Assembly: GCA_001557505.1 (NCBI GenBank)
Contig: LSAX01000001.1
Location: forward strand, 372,001 to 436,000
DNA: 64,000 bases
Origin: Reticulascus tulasneorum
Lineage: Eukaryota > Ascomycota > Sordariomycetes > Glomerellales > Reticulascaceae
Direction: 5' to 3'
The notes below the pieces were generated by a model that had not been told where the DNA came from, searched no databases, and worked only from the letters and a program-made list of their open reading frames with translations. The translations under genes were made by a program, and so were the position numbers. This document shows, piece after piece, positions 1 to 10,400 of the stretch (positions are counted from its first letter, which is position 1; each line of letters starts with the position of its first letter).

Positions 1-1190
1 ATCTCAGGTTCTCCAACATCTGTAGGATATAGCGTCAATTCTTTCAGAATTAAGTCCTGGAGTAATTCCGTAGTCCCTTTCTTAATACATAACCAGATCT
101 TATGGTTGCCTGGAAGTACTCTGCCAACGCTCAGGTGCAGCGATGCTCCAATATTAGATACGCCATCCAAGGAGCTTCGGAACGACACGACTCGGGAACA
201 GATCCACGACGGAAATGAGTAGTTAACATGGATTGAAGAGCCTTGGCGTTGGCAATGCTCTTCGTTGCACTCAACCTTCTTCGCTATTGGGATGTTGCTG
301 TAGCGAAGGATGAGAGAGCCGATGACAGGCTGTAACCAATGGCCGGTTCTGCGTTCGGACGCGTTGAAGTGGCACTGACAATGACATGGCTTGGGGCAGA
401 CTCCCGGCATCATCACCGAAGCTCGGATGTGAACAGAACTGGCATTGTCGTCCAATATCATTCGCTCCATCCGACTGACAGTTGATCCAAGTTGGCTGCC
501 GCTACTCCCTGACATGGATAGTTGTGGCCGAGTTCCAGATTTGATCTCTTCCCGGGTAGAGACAGAAACGTTCTCAATTTGCAAAAGATGTTTTGTGGTC
601 GGCCTGTATTGAATGTTTAGCCTTTTCCTTACCATGATAAGAAGCATTGAGCGTTCTCGGGGCCACAGGTATGAACATACTGATGGAGCTGGTGGCCTCT
701 TATTTCTAACAAGAGAGCAGTCTGAAGCATTAGTTGTGCATTGCGGGCTTTCGCATGCATCTTTTCGATGCTTTTCTGCGTTCGAACCCACTTGAACTTT
801 CTTGGCTTGAGTGCATTTGCTCCATCAGAGCGGGAACAGTCGACGCAGATTTTCTCAAGGTCCGTAACGATGCTCTGTAAATAAACCCTCGTTCGTTGAA
901 GTAAGGTCGACTCGGCCTTAGACGGTGAGTTTAGAGCGTCGTGATTCTGGATGAGGCTTGTTTCCTCAAGGATTGTTTGCAACGTCTCAATCTGAGTGTC
1001 ACTTGTCAGAAGTCGGATTCCCGTGTCCACGTCGCGATTCTAAGGATTGCAAGGCACAAACTTCACTGTTCAAAGACAATAAATCGTCCTGGATCTCAGG
1101 TATTGATCGCAGAAATTCGACAATCTTCGGCACAGCTGTTAGGGCTTGACCGATTGCGATTATGCTTGCGACTGCGCTGAGCGGATCCAT
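1..1190 (-). CDS. STAND/NLR-type fungal N-terminal domain protein, partial, with apparent frameshift
   Basis: The start (ATG at 1190) gives MDPLSAVASIIAIGQAL, the typical opening of the fungal STAND N-terminal domain that precedes NACHT or ankyrin receptors. The frame is lost near 1040: the first frame stops after about 63 codons, while the frame one base ahead opens just past a TAG and continues (SDTQIETLQTILEE). Skipping one base there joins them, so I see a 1-nt frameshift or a sequence error. A clear 77-nt intron lies at 604..680 (GTATGT donor, GGCTAAAC branch, TACAG acceptor) and its phase closes exactly. The last exon stays open to the left edge and includes CPKPCHCQCH followed by a conserved-looking stretch (residues such as ERRTGHWLQPVIGSLILRY). 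Such proteins act as intracellular sensors in fungal non-self recognition. The effector and repeat parts lie outside the window. Confidence 0.7.
604..680 (-). other. Intron in STAND-type gene
   Basis: 77 nt, GTATGT donor at 680, branch-like GGCTAAAC, acceptor TACAG at 604. Removing it joins two open frames as a Q codon (phase 2). Without removal the upstream frame ends at a TAA at 629..631 inside the intron. Confidence 0.75.
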
Positions 1191-2134
1191 GCTGTCCGCG
1201 TTGACTTGACGGTCTTCAACCCATGGGAACGCGATATAGTATTGGAATCCTCGTTATCCGGTCTGAGGATTAAATTGAAGAGTTCGCCATAGTTGCGGAA
1301 TTTGTTGAGATCAATTTGGTGGAAGCTGATGGGATGAAGCTGGCAGGTGACTTCTGCGGCTCAGCAGTACATAGCCACAAATTTTATGACAGCCGTGTGC
1401 TCTGCCCGATGTCCTTCCCATCATGACATGAAGGGAGGACTTACAGAACGTTTAAAAGTGGTGGTGCAGATGAAGTGACTCAAGATTAGAATAGAAGCAT
1501 CCAAATCAATCTCAACAGAGAAGCAACTATTTAATACGCCAGTCCAAGGGATGATGTGCGACAGCAGTCGAGCGAGCGTTGAGGCAGCCGACTGGGGTGA
1601 TCGTCAAAGTTGTTCTGGGCCCGAACTATGCTGCATTGGGAGACGTACATTGGCGAGAACGCCATCTACTTGCCGAAGAGTATGTACGGGCGGCCGCCAT
1701 AATCTAATCTATATGTTGTTGTCTGTTTTTCGTACATACTGAGATGAGCAAAAACAGACGAATCCACTGCAGCGGGAATGTTTCCTTTAGCAGCTTGTGA
1801 TACGGAGGGTCCATCAGGCTGATTGCGTGTATTCTCCGGGGTAGCTGAAAGCTAAAGCACCTGTAGCCGCGTAGCCGCATTCACAACGTCTTGAAGACCT
1901 GGAGCCCAGGCAGTTTCACCACCGTACACGTACATGGAGGCGTGTCAAAGCTAGGGTGGAACAGCTGTAGCCTCCCTTTAGGCCATTAATGCTACTTGGT
2001 TGCATCTGCTAGTCAGATCCAACGCACAATGTAAACTTGGAGCCCATACCACAATGCCAGGCAAACACAAGCTTTTCCTGACTCCATGTCCTGCCCCGCA
2101 ATCGCCTGGTGGTTGTGTTCGATGGTCGCCGCGT
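1191..2134. other. Gene-free stretch
   Basis: Only short frames without recognisable domains are present. It probably holds the promoter of the leftward STAND-type gene and the 3' region of the next leftward gene. Confidence 0.5.
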
Positions 2135-2419
2135 TCATGAAGTAAAGCACCAACTCCATGTGCATACGATCAACGCGAAAATGACGGTCGGATGCAGAGG
2201 CAGCCAACCCGAGCCCTTAAGAGACGTGCCGCTGGAGGGGGGAGGCTCCATCAGCGGGTTGAACGCGCAAGCCAGGCTGCCCGAGTCTGATGCCGGCGCG
2301 TCGGCGAAGGTTCGCTGCGAAGTGTCGTTGCTGGCTGACCTGCACTCGACGTGCGTGAGTGAGAAGTTGGCCTTGATGGGCATGTACGGGTTGGCACCGC
2401 GCCGATCCACCACCTGGTA
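2135..2419 (-). pseudogene. In-frame continuation of the secreted protein beyond TAA, with GPI-like tail
   Basis: In the same frame as the gene just upstream and separated from it only by TAA at 2420..2422. It is coding-like: PYMPIKANFSLTHVEC with an NFS sequon, a Ser/Pro-rich stretch, then a C-terminal hydrophobic run (HPTVIFALIVCTW) like a GPI attachment signal. Inference: this was the original C-terminus, lost by a nonsense change. Confidence 0.45.
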
Positions 2420-3109
2420 TTATGGGTAGCACAGGGCTCCCGGGTTGCAGCACGCAATGTCGAAGCCGTGGGCCTCCAGGTCGTTGTCGGTCCGGATGGA
2501 CGAATACGGCGAGTTGGGGAGGCCATAGATCTTTGCCTGGAAGCTTGGAGCCTGCCCGTAGCTGATACCCACCAGATACTCAGCGAGAGACCCGTAGGTG
2601 TCGAAGGCGTCCGTGTAGGTTCTCTGCTCGGCGATTCGGGTGATGCTGACGTAAAAGTCCTGCGGGTTGTCCAGGTACCTGCCCGTGGTGTTGCCGACGA
2701 TCAGGGTGAGCCAGACGCCTGTCTCATTCCCGTACGGATGGTATCCCAGGTTCCCCCACGCCGTCTGGCAGCCGCCCTCGTTGCTGCTCCGGACGTTAGA
2801 CCAGGCGACCGCAGTATCCGAGTCCCAGCAGACCATCTCCGGCTGGAAGCGGTGCATTACGCCCATCTCAAGAGCTCCGTTCCGCGCTTGATCGATTGTA
2901 TTGCTGAAGAGACGCTGCAGGTGCTCGTTCGCCCACGCCGGGGGCTGCAAGTCGTTCCTAGCGATCGGATCGGCGAGACGGCATCGCTCCACCTGGGTAC
3001 AGTTGTTGCGCGGCGTCATGCAGATCCCTTCGGACTCATAGCTATAGGACGCGATAGCTAATCGGCACAGTGTCGCCAGAAGAGCGAAGGCGGGCACGCA
3101 TCGGACCAT
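2420..3109 (-). CDS. Secreted protein of unknown family, cut by an in-frame TAA
   Basis: 229-residue frame starting MVRCVPAFALLATLCRLAIA, a good signal peptide. The mature part is rich in Cys and aromatic residues and has N-glycosylation sequons (NNCT, GNETG, GNTTG). I do not recognise the family. The reading frame ends in CCNPGALCYP then TAA (2420..2422), and the same frame continues for 95 more codons (see next entry) to a hydrophobic tail. No GT-AG intron spanning the TAA keeps frame: every donor/acceptor pair I tried leaves a remainder of 1. The gene is therefore either a shortened secreted protein or a recently interrupted GPI-anchored one. Confidence 0.6.
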   Translation of the reverse strand: MVRCVPAFALLATLCRLAIASYSYESEGICMTPRNNCTQVERCRLADPIARNDLQPPAWANEHLQRLFSNTIDQARNGALEMGVMHRFQPEMVCWDSDTAVAWSNVRSSNEGGCQTAWGNLGYHPYGNETGVWLTLIVGNTTGRYLDNPQDFYVSITRIAEQRTYTDAFDTYGSLAEYLVGISYGQAPSFQAKIYGLPNSPYSSIRTDNDLEAHGFDIACCNPGALCYP

Positions 3110-3872
3110 CGTGGGTGACGCTGGCTGGTTTCAGTGGGCCTTGCGTGGCCGCGAGGTTGAAGTGCTCGGGGCTGCTTTCTATTTATCGGTCTCCGGTGCG
3201 CGCATCTTCCTACACTGGCGCCTAACTTGGTGGCGTCAGCCCGAACGCAATGTGTCATTCTGTGGAGGGCTTGGTCAACCTCATGTGGCGTGTCCGTTCG
3301 ACTCCCAGCCCGAACATGGTGACTATGAACTATCGAAGACTGCGCCCCAGTACCAATGTCCACAGCCCACTCGACGTTTCCAGAGCCGTGAGCACTTGTA
3401 CGATTCTCCTATCTATAACTGGACACTTGATTAAGGGGACTAGCGCAGACTGCTATAGGGGCTACAGGCTTGAGGTATTTTCTACGGAGATATTCGACCC
3501 TACATTTGAGAAAGACCTATTCTGTTTGATGGGAATGATAGCCTATAGTACAGGCAGAAAGTGCTGTAAAAGTGCGGCACATAGAATGGGATGCTGGGTT
3601 TGACGCGGCTCTTCGGCGGGAAGCTATATCCAGACGTCTTTTGAAAGACCTGGGATTCGACTATGATTATATATGCGCGAAGAGTGACCCGGCAGTTTCG
3701 TTTGATCCATCAAATGCGCAATCGACGAAGAAGATTATTACTAAAGCGTCCTGCTTTCCGTCACACGCAAAGTTCCTTGCCTCGAACGGTTACCAATCTA
3801 TGACAAGGCCACCCGCAGACACCTGTTCCTAGACACGATCACCCATCCCGACCCTGCAGGCTGTCGGCATAA
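3110..3872. other. Gene-free stretch
   Basis: Promoter side of the leftward secreted-protein gene and 3' side of the next leftward gene. A plus-strand frame at 3572..3832 (no ATG at its start) has plausible composition but no recognisable domain, so it is not called. Confidence 0.4.
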
Positions 3873-4573
3873 TTAGACCCACCAACCAAGCACTCCAACA
3901 AGGAGGAGACCAGCAATGGCACCGCCCTTGGCCTCGCGACTGCCCGGGACAGCGCCATTAGACGACGTCGTCGTCGGCTGGCTGGCAGCAGATCCCGAGC
4001 CGGTTCCTGTCGGGGCGGCCGTCGTTTCGCCTCCGAGCGTCTGGGTGGCGGTGGGTTCCGCAGGGAACGCATTATCCGCCAGGCACGAGCTGTAATGGTC
4101 CACGTAAATGGAGACGCCCTCCTGGTCGCAGATTAGAGGGAAGCAGGGCCTAACGTCGTGCATTAGCAGTCATCAATGCTATTCAACCCGATAGTCTGAG
4201 GAGATGCCGGGGCAGGGAGAGGCAGGGAGAGGCAGGAAAAAGCAGCAGGAAGTGAAGTCGTACGGTACGACGGCATCGTAGAAGCTGCAAATACAACGAG
4301 TGCCATCTGGTTGCCCTGTAGCCGTCGCTAGCTCGGCCGTCACGCAATTGTCTTGGACAGAAAAGTAAGGCGTCATGCAGGCGTCCAGCGCGCTGTTAGA
4401 GTTAGCACGTCTTAACAGAAACCGCATGGCCAGACTGGAAGAGTTATGTACCTGCTGGCAGCAGCGTCTTTCGATTTGGCGCAATGCGTGCCCACGAGGT
4501 CAGTGACGGTCTGGGCCATGGCAAAGGGCAGCAGGAGGGCCAAGGCCGCGATACTCCAGGATTGCTTGGCCAT
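3873..4573 (-). CDS. Small Cys-rich GPI-anchored secreted protein
   Basis: Three exons: 4452..4573, 4264..4392, 3873..4149 (175 residues; phases close). Intron 1 (4393..4451, 59 nt) has donor GTACAT, a perfect branch TGCTAAC and acceptor AACAG. Intron 2 (4150..4263, 114 nt) has donor GTACGA, TGCTAATG and GTTAG. The protein has a signal peptide (MAKQSWSIAALALLLPFAMA), a short Cys-rich body (motifs HCAK, DACMTPYF, TRCICSFY, PCFPLICDQ, SSCLADN), a Thr/Ser/Gly-rich stalk (TTAAPTGTGSGS) and a hydrophobic C-terminus (AIAGLLLVGVLGWWV) typical of GPI signals. The layout matches small fungal cell-wall proteins, but I cannot name the family. It is likely to sit at the plasma membrane or wall. Confidence 0.7.
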
Positions 4574-5300
4574 TGTGCGAGGAGAGTGCGCAGGCCCGTG
4601 AGTCTGGTGATCAAGAAAGGGCGAGGAGAGCGTGATCGGTGGAGGGGAGTTCACAAAAATCGGACTTGGCTTTTTGGTAGGTGTTCGGGACATATATATC
4701 CATCGTTCCATTTTGTAAAAAGCCACCATTCCCCTGGGGCTGAGAAAGGCCCATCAGTCCACCAAGTGAATGCAAAGAGCCTCTAGTAAATCTACTCTGG
4801 AAGCCTTGCAATTGATAAAAAAAACTCGGCCGCGGACGGCCGCTAGATCATGTATCATTGACGCGCCTCTTCGGAGGGTCGCCAGAAACCGGCTGCATGC
4901 CTGGAAGCTGAAAGCCACCTTTGCGCCTCCAGGCCCAACTGACACGCTGCGCCCCTCCACCCTGCGAACTGCCTGCAAAGGGCTTGCAATTTGGCAAGGC
5001 CTGATTGAGTGCCTTTCGGCGCTAAGGGTTGGATAGAGAAGCGCGGTGACGAGACTCCGCGATGGCTTGTCTGGGCGTCAAAGACCCTGAGTGTACGTCC
5101 GTATCGCCAGCTCATCTGCTCATGCCGGGGCCTGTTGGAAAGGATAGCACTCAGCCCCCAGCCACTTTTCGACGTCGCCTACTTGGAAATTGGACCCGAT
5201 GACCGTGTTTAGAGGATTGGAATTTAACTCGTTCACATGGCTGCGTTTTATTTTTCACAGCCGTGCGTCCATATGGCAACGGGTGGTTGCGCTGCGGGCG
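4574..5300. other. Gene-free stretch
   Basis: Upstream of the GPI-protein gene. Only short overlapping frames on both strands, and no domain recognised. Confidence 0.4.
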
Positions 5301-5500
5301 TGTGGTTCTCGTCGCCAGCGTGTGATGTCGAACTTGGCAGTCATGTGTTTGATTTCGTCTTGGGACGTCGAGCGATCGTTCCCAGCCGAATTAATGGCTA
5401 CCGTAGGTAAGTTACATAATAAATTAGTGCCACGAAAGCGCGGGGTCAAATTAAGCCACATAAGTATGCTCCGCAGCAACCCAAGCCATTATTCACGGAC
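5300..5500 (+). mobile_element. Possible relic of a hAT transposase C-terminal (dimerisation) domain
   Basis: One plus-strand frame reads SNLAVMCLISSWDVERSFPA followed by a KLHNKL-like segment. This resembles the end of hAT transposases, where a NLAVMALD-type helix precedes S-x-DVERSFS and a KLR/HNKLSP helix. The rest of an element (RNase H-like core, BED finger, terminal inverted repeats) is not recognisable, and substitutions at the expected SFS/LSP positions suggest decay. It lies directly upstream of the HET gene. Confidence 0.35.
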
Positions 5501-5559
5501 GTTTTCCGCCGGCCTGCTTGTAATATATTGTAGAATTCTACTTATCGGGCAATCATAGC

Positions 5560-7167
5560 ATGCGGCTCATCAATCTCAAGACTTTGAAGCTTGAGGACTT
5601 TATCGGCGATGCAAGTACACCAAAATACGCTATCCTGTCGCACACATGGGGCGCAGGAGAAGTTACCCTACAAGATGTCCTCAGCCTTACCCCCGATGAG
5701 CTAAAAAAGAAAGCCGGTTGGACCAAGATCACTGGATTCTGCGATGTTCTCAAGGACCAAAGCCGTCCGTTCGATCCGGTAGAGTACGCATGGGTGGACA
5801 CTTGCTGCATCGACAAGACCAGCAGTGCAGAGCTGTCGGAGGCCATCAACTCCATGTTTCGCTGGTATCGGAACGCCGCATACTGCATCGTCTTCCTTGC
5901 AGATGTCAAATGCGACGCATTAAACAAAGTAGGTGACGAATTCGAGAAGTCCAGATGGTTCACGAGAGGCTGGACCTTGCAAGAACTCCTCGCGCCCCTG
6001 GATGTCCAGTTCTTCGACCAAGATTGGCAATGGATTGCAAACAAGCCCGACCTGGCGGGGAGGATCTCCAAAATTACGGGAATCGACGAGGACACGGTTA
6101 TATGGGGTGATTGGTCGACCGTCAACATTGCTCGGAGAATGGCTTGGGCCGCCGGTAGGCAGACGACTCGGCTCGAAGACATGGCATATTGTCTTCTTGG
6201 CATCTTCGACGTCAACATGCCCATGCTGTATGGAGAAGGCGAAAAGGCGTTCATCCGGCTGCAGGAGGAGATTTTGAAGGAGACAGACGACCACTCTATC
6301 TTTGCATGGGATGCAACAGACAAAGATCCGTCGATAAAGATTGTGGGCGCCCTTGCAACACACCCGTCTCAATTTCGGGACTGCGCCGCCTTGGAGTCTC
6401 ATCCAACTCAAGGAGATCCCGTAGCTATCACCAACCGAGGCATTCAGATGCAGCTTCCAATTATCGAGCAACAAGTGAACCCGGGCGAGAGCCTCGGAAT
6501 TCTCTGTTGCAGTGTCGGTGGAGATCTCGGCTCCAGCGTTGGCATCAAGTTGCTCGCTGATCCGACCAATCCTTCAATGTTCAGTAGGGTTCGCGGGGCA
6601 CCCATGACCATCCCTCTACGGGCACCCGATGAACTTCGCAGAAGGGCTGTTTTCTTAACAAAGAGAGACCGGACCACATCGGCCCCTCAAGACATTAGCA
6701 AATGCTGGCTTAAGGTGTCGGGGGGGTTGACAGAAGACTCCAATTGCGAACCAATTCGAGCGTATCCGCCAGCATTCTGGAAGTTTAGCCCAAAGACCAG
6801 AAGCATGACTATGAGTTTTCCTGACGACGCTTCGTTGCGGCCTACACTCGCAGCGGTCCACTTCAAAGTCAACGGCTCGGCTGACGAATTCGCAGTAATT
6901 CTCTCCATAGACGTGGCACATCGGCAGGGGAAGGTTGGAGCGCTTTTGTTGCCTCAGGGATTGTCAGTTGATGAAGTAGAGCATGTACTCAAGGTAGTCC
7001 TCGAGAGACCTGCGGTCGTTGCCAAGTCTAATACCGGCAATCTGAGTCTGCCAACGGTTGACGTAACTGCGCATATTGTGTTGCAGCTGGTCCGTGGATT
7101 ATACATGTTTATCGCTTCAGTCGGCTGCACTCCGAGGCTTAAAGGAGGACTGGCAGGAGGCAAGTGA
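5560..7167 (+). CDS. HET-domain (heterokaryon incompatibility) protein
   Basis: Single exon, 535 residues. The N-terminal HET domain is clear: YAILSHTWG at 23-31, WVDTCCID at 78-85, a SRWFTRGWTLQELLAP block at 131-146, then the YCLLGIF..MPMLYGEG block that closes the domain in the MRLINT..-type subfamily. HET domains trigger programmed cell death after fusion of unlike hyphae and are related to TIR domains. The roughly 300 residues after the domain carry no motif I recognise (no NACHT, WD40 or ankyrin). The ATG at 5560 gives the family's usual opening (MRLINLKTLKLEDF). Neighbours are a probable hAT relic upstream and a convergent ankyrin/zinc-finger gene downstream. Confidence 0.9.
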   Translation: MRLINLKTLKLEDFIGDASTPKYAILSHTWGAGEVTLQDVLSLTPDELKKKAGWTKITGFCDVLKDQSRPFDPVEYAWVDTCCIDKTSSAELSEAINSMFRWYRNAAYCIVFLADVKCDALNKVGDEFEKSRWFTRGWTLQELLAPLDVQFFDQDWQWIANKPDLAGRISKITGIDEDTVIWGDWSTVNIARRMAWAAGRQTTRLEDMAYCLLGIFDVNMPMLYGEGEKAFIRLQEEILKETDDHSIFAWDATDKDPSIKIVGALATHPSQFRDCAALESHPTQGDPVAITNRGIQMQLPIIEQQVNPGESLGILCCSVGGDLGSSVGIKLLADPTNPSMFSRVRGAPMTIPLRAPDELRRRAVFLTKRDRTTSAPQDISKCWLKVSGGLTEDSNCEPIRAYPPAFWKFSPKTRSMTMSFPDDASLRPTLAAVHFKVNGSADEFAVILSIDVAHRQGKVGALLLPQGLSVDEVEHVLKVVLERPAVVAKSNTGNLSLPTVDVTAHIVLQLVRGLYMFIASVGCTPRLKGGLAGGK

Positions 7168-7497
7168 CGGAGAGGCTGGGTGGTGAATCTGCCGCTCCGA
7201 AGAGGCCATGTGATAGACAACCCTTTGAGAGAGGGGGTTAATGGGACTGCATTCAGGGAAAGCAAGGTGTTTTAAAGAGAGACTCAGGCGACTACCATGT
7301 TTTGATGAAGGGTCCCAATGGGGCAAGGGATACCGATCTTTTTGCATTTCTGTTGGTCTTAGTAGGTATAATCCACATTTTACTAACTACAAAAGAGGGC
7401 TACATGTTCGACTATTGACTGTATTATGTTTTGGACTACCTTGAAATGACCTAGTCCCTTCTCCTCTCCTGCCAAAGGTTATGATTTGATCTAACTC
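7168..7497. other. Convergent 3' intergenic region
   Basis: 330 bp between the ends of the HET gene and the leftward ankyrin gene. Must hold both polyadenylation regions; no gene seen. Confidence 0.5.
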
Positions 7498-10400
7498 CTA
7501 CAGCACTACAATTTGACGCCGGCCGCAAGCATGTGCTCGTAAGTAGTCTCGGCGGGTAAAGCCTCGGTGGCATACCCGACAATTGTACTTTTTCTTTTCA
7601 TGTTTCTCCCGTCGGTGCCGCAGGTAGTTCACCCGAGTAGAGAACCGGCGATTACACTCTATGCAGGTCTGAGGCGCAAACATTTCCCTGCCGTCGATTG
7701 GGACAGGAGCTGCTGGGCTTGCAGACGATGAAGCAACCGGGAGTCGCCCACGAGACTGTGGCGATGACATATCGTTAGATGAGTTTGTTGTTGTTATGTT
7801 GCTGCCTGGGCTCTCGCTATCTTCTTGGCTTGATAAGACGGTCGAGACTGTTGGACGGCTAGAGACACTCATTTCAGGCCGAACCGCGACAGGCTCTGCG
7901 TGATTTACGAACCATCTGATGTGGAAGCTTTCGTCCTTGACATTGAGACCAAGATATGTCTCCAAGACTTGGCAGCTTCCCAGGAGAATCTGAGCAAGAT
8001 TGCTGCAGTCTGGCGTGGTTCGGATGCGGGACACAAGCCCCATGACGTTTTCGCCAGAGTTACCAAGAACTCGAGTTCGAAGCCCTAGGAATATGGTCAG
8101 ACCTGGAGTTCCAATGCGCAGAGACTGCGAGGGTTTCTTCGAAGTAGGGTTTGACTTACACATGAGGAAGATCAGTAATATAATGAAAATCGCGCCGGTC
8201 ATCAACAACACCAGCTTCACGTCCATCCAAGCGGACCCCGAGGAACAGTGATCGTGTATAATTTCTTGTCCCCCGGGGTCTGGTTCATCCTTGGAATCAT
8301 CGTCCGGTGGGTCTGGGTCGATGGGGAAAGCCCTGCTAGCATTCAGGTTCGGATTCTCCTGTCGCTGTCGCCATCTCCACTGACTTCGCTCGAGGCCCAG
8401 TTGACGAGTGCCCTCCAGTCCGAAGAGGTCCCTCACCGCCCCGACCAAACTCGATACCAAGCCCTGTGCGTATTGGAGCAAGTTCTCGAAAGCTGGATCG
8501 ATATCTGGCTTGAGCTCGGGTCCTGCGGAAATTTCGACGCCCCAGATCCCTCGAACAGCTTCCTTGTAAAGCTGGAATTCTTGTTCTCGCTCAAAGAACA
8601 AGGTGCCCCACCGCCGCAGGTCGTGCCCAAACTTCAAGGAGTACTCGGAGACCGTGTAGAAGTCGAGCACCTCTGAGGCTGCCCTGCAAAAGATGAGAAA
8701 GGCAAGAACCTTTCCGAGGTCTCTCGGAGCCCGCCCTCGGGAAATGTCTCGCAGAGTGTCAATGCCAGATTGATAAGCCCTTGAAGAAGTAGCAAGCTGT
8801 TGCCGGACCAACCTCAAACCGGGACAGGACTGCATGAAGCTGGTTGCAGCCCGGTGTTGGACGTTAAATTTCATCCTTGTCACTCTGATGGCGTGCTGGC
8901 TTCTATGATCACTAAATATGTCATCTCCGAGCGCTCTAGACCTCTTGAACTGTAAAATATGACACCATAGTTCTTTTCTCGGTCCTTCCCAGCCACACCA
9001 GAAATTATCAGTGACCTTTGCTCCACGATTAAGTAGTAATCTGATAATACTTTCCTGCCGCCCGCTGGCTGCAGCATGAAGTGGTGTGACTCCCGTGTCG
9101 GTAGCGCTATTGACATCTGCGCCTCGATCGAGCAGTAAGCTGGCGATATTCTCGTGGCCTTTAAACGCGGCATTATGAAGGGCTGTAATACCTTGATTAC
9201 AAGCCTGGTTGATATCTGCGCCTCGATCGAGGAGTAGGCTGGCGATATTCTCGTGACCCTCTAATGCGGCGTCATGAAGGGCCGTAATACCGTCATTGCG
9301 AGCCTGATTGACATCTACGCCTCGATCGAGGAGTAGGCTGGCGATATTCTCGTGGCCCTCAAACGCGGCATTATGAAGGGCTGTAACACCTTGATTGCAA
9401 GCCTGGTTAATATCTACGCCTCGATCGAGTAACAGCCTGACGATACTCTCGTGACCCTTTAATGCGGCGTCATGAAGGGCTGTTAAACCTTGATTGGTAG
9501 CCTGGTTGATATCTGCGCCTCGATCGAGTAGTAACCTGACGATATTCTCGTGGCCATAATATGCGGCGCCATGAAGGGCTGTAAAACCTTGATTGCAAGC
9601 CTGGTTGATATCTACGCCTCGATCGAGTAACAACCTGACGATACTCTCGTGACCTTCTACTGTAGCGTTATGAAGGGCCGTAATACCGTCATTGCGAGCC
9701 TGATTGACATCTGCGCCTTGATCGATCTCTCTTCGGAGCGCATCCTCATCACCAGCGGCTGCCATCTCCCAGAAAGTCTGATTTATCTGATCAAGGTCTC
9801 GTCTGGCTGTCTCTCTATGGGCGGCAGCTGGACACGATCCGACATCGGAGGGGTCAAAGACATCCATCTGGGAGTCACCTGTGTCATTAGGGGCTAGACC
9901 CTCCAGAAGAGTGATGTCATCTTCGAGCTGGCGGTGTTTGAATGCTTTCCAATGTTCAAATGTCAGGAACCCGGACTTGTAGAGTTTTTGGATTCCGAAA
10001 GACTTGAAGATTTCACTATCAGTGAGAAACTGGTCTACCAGTAGGTGAAGAGAGGCAACAAGCGGAGGTACACATCCCGGTTCAGGTTTGTCGATGAGAT
10101 TGTCTAGCTGCGTCTTCAGCTGGTCGTACTTAGCTAGGACTTTGAGACCATCAAGTGTAACAGTGATTGGAAACAGCTCGCTTTGGTCCAGTGCATCGAG
10201 TCCCACAACATCAAGGACGGTGTTGGCAAGCGATTCATCGTAGAAGTCAATTGCAAGTCGCCCTGACTCCTTTTTGACGACGAATGCAAAGTCACTCAGC
10301 TGGAGGCGGCGACAATAACAGCTGGTCGAGCAAGGCTTATCCGTTTCGATGTCTATGTAGGTTCCGTCGCCGTACGAGTCACCGACATAGGTTCGAGAGC

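Noticed and set aside
2420..2422. Programmed stop readthrough of the secreted protein
   Set aside because: The stop context TAA-TAC lacks the CTA-type 3' context of known fungal readthrough; a plain nonsense change is simpler.
2468..3061. 197-codon plus-strand frame
   Set aside because: Antisense shadow of the secreted protein that has a signal peptide and glycosylation sites on the minus strand.
5553..6323. 256-codon minus-strand frame
   Set aside because: Antisense to the HET domain, whose motifs are clear on the plus strand; no domain on the minus strand.
9001..9693. CRISPR-like or satellite repeat
   Set aside because: The 99-bp periodicity is fully explained by coding 33-residue ankyrin repeats.
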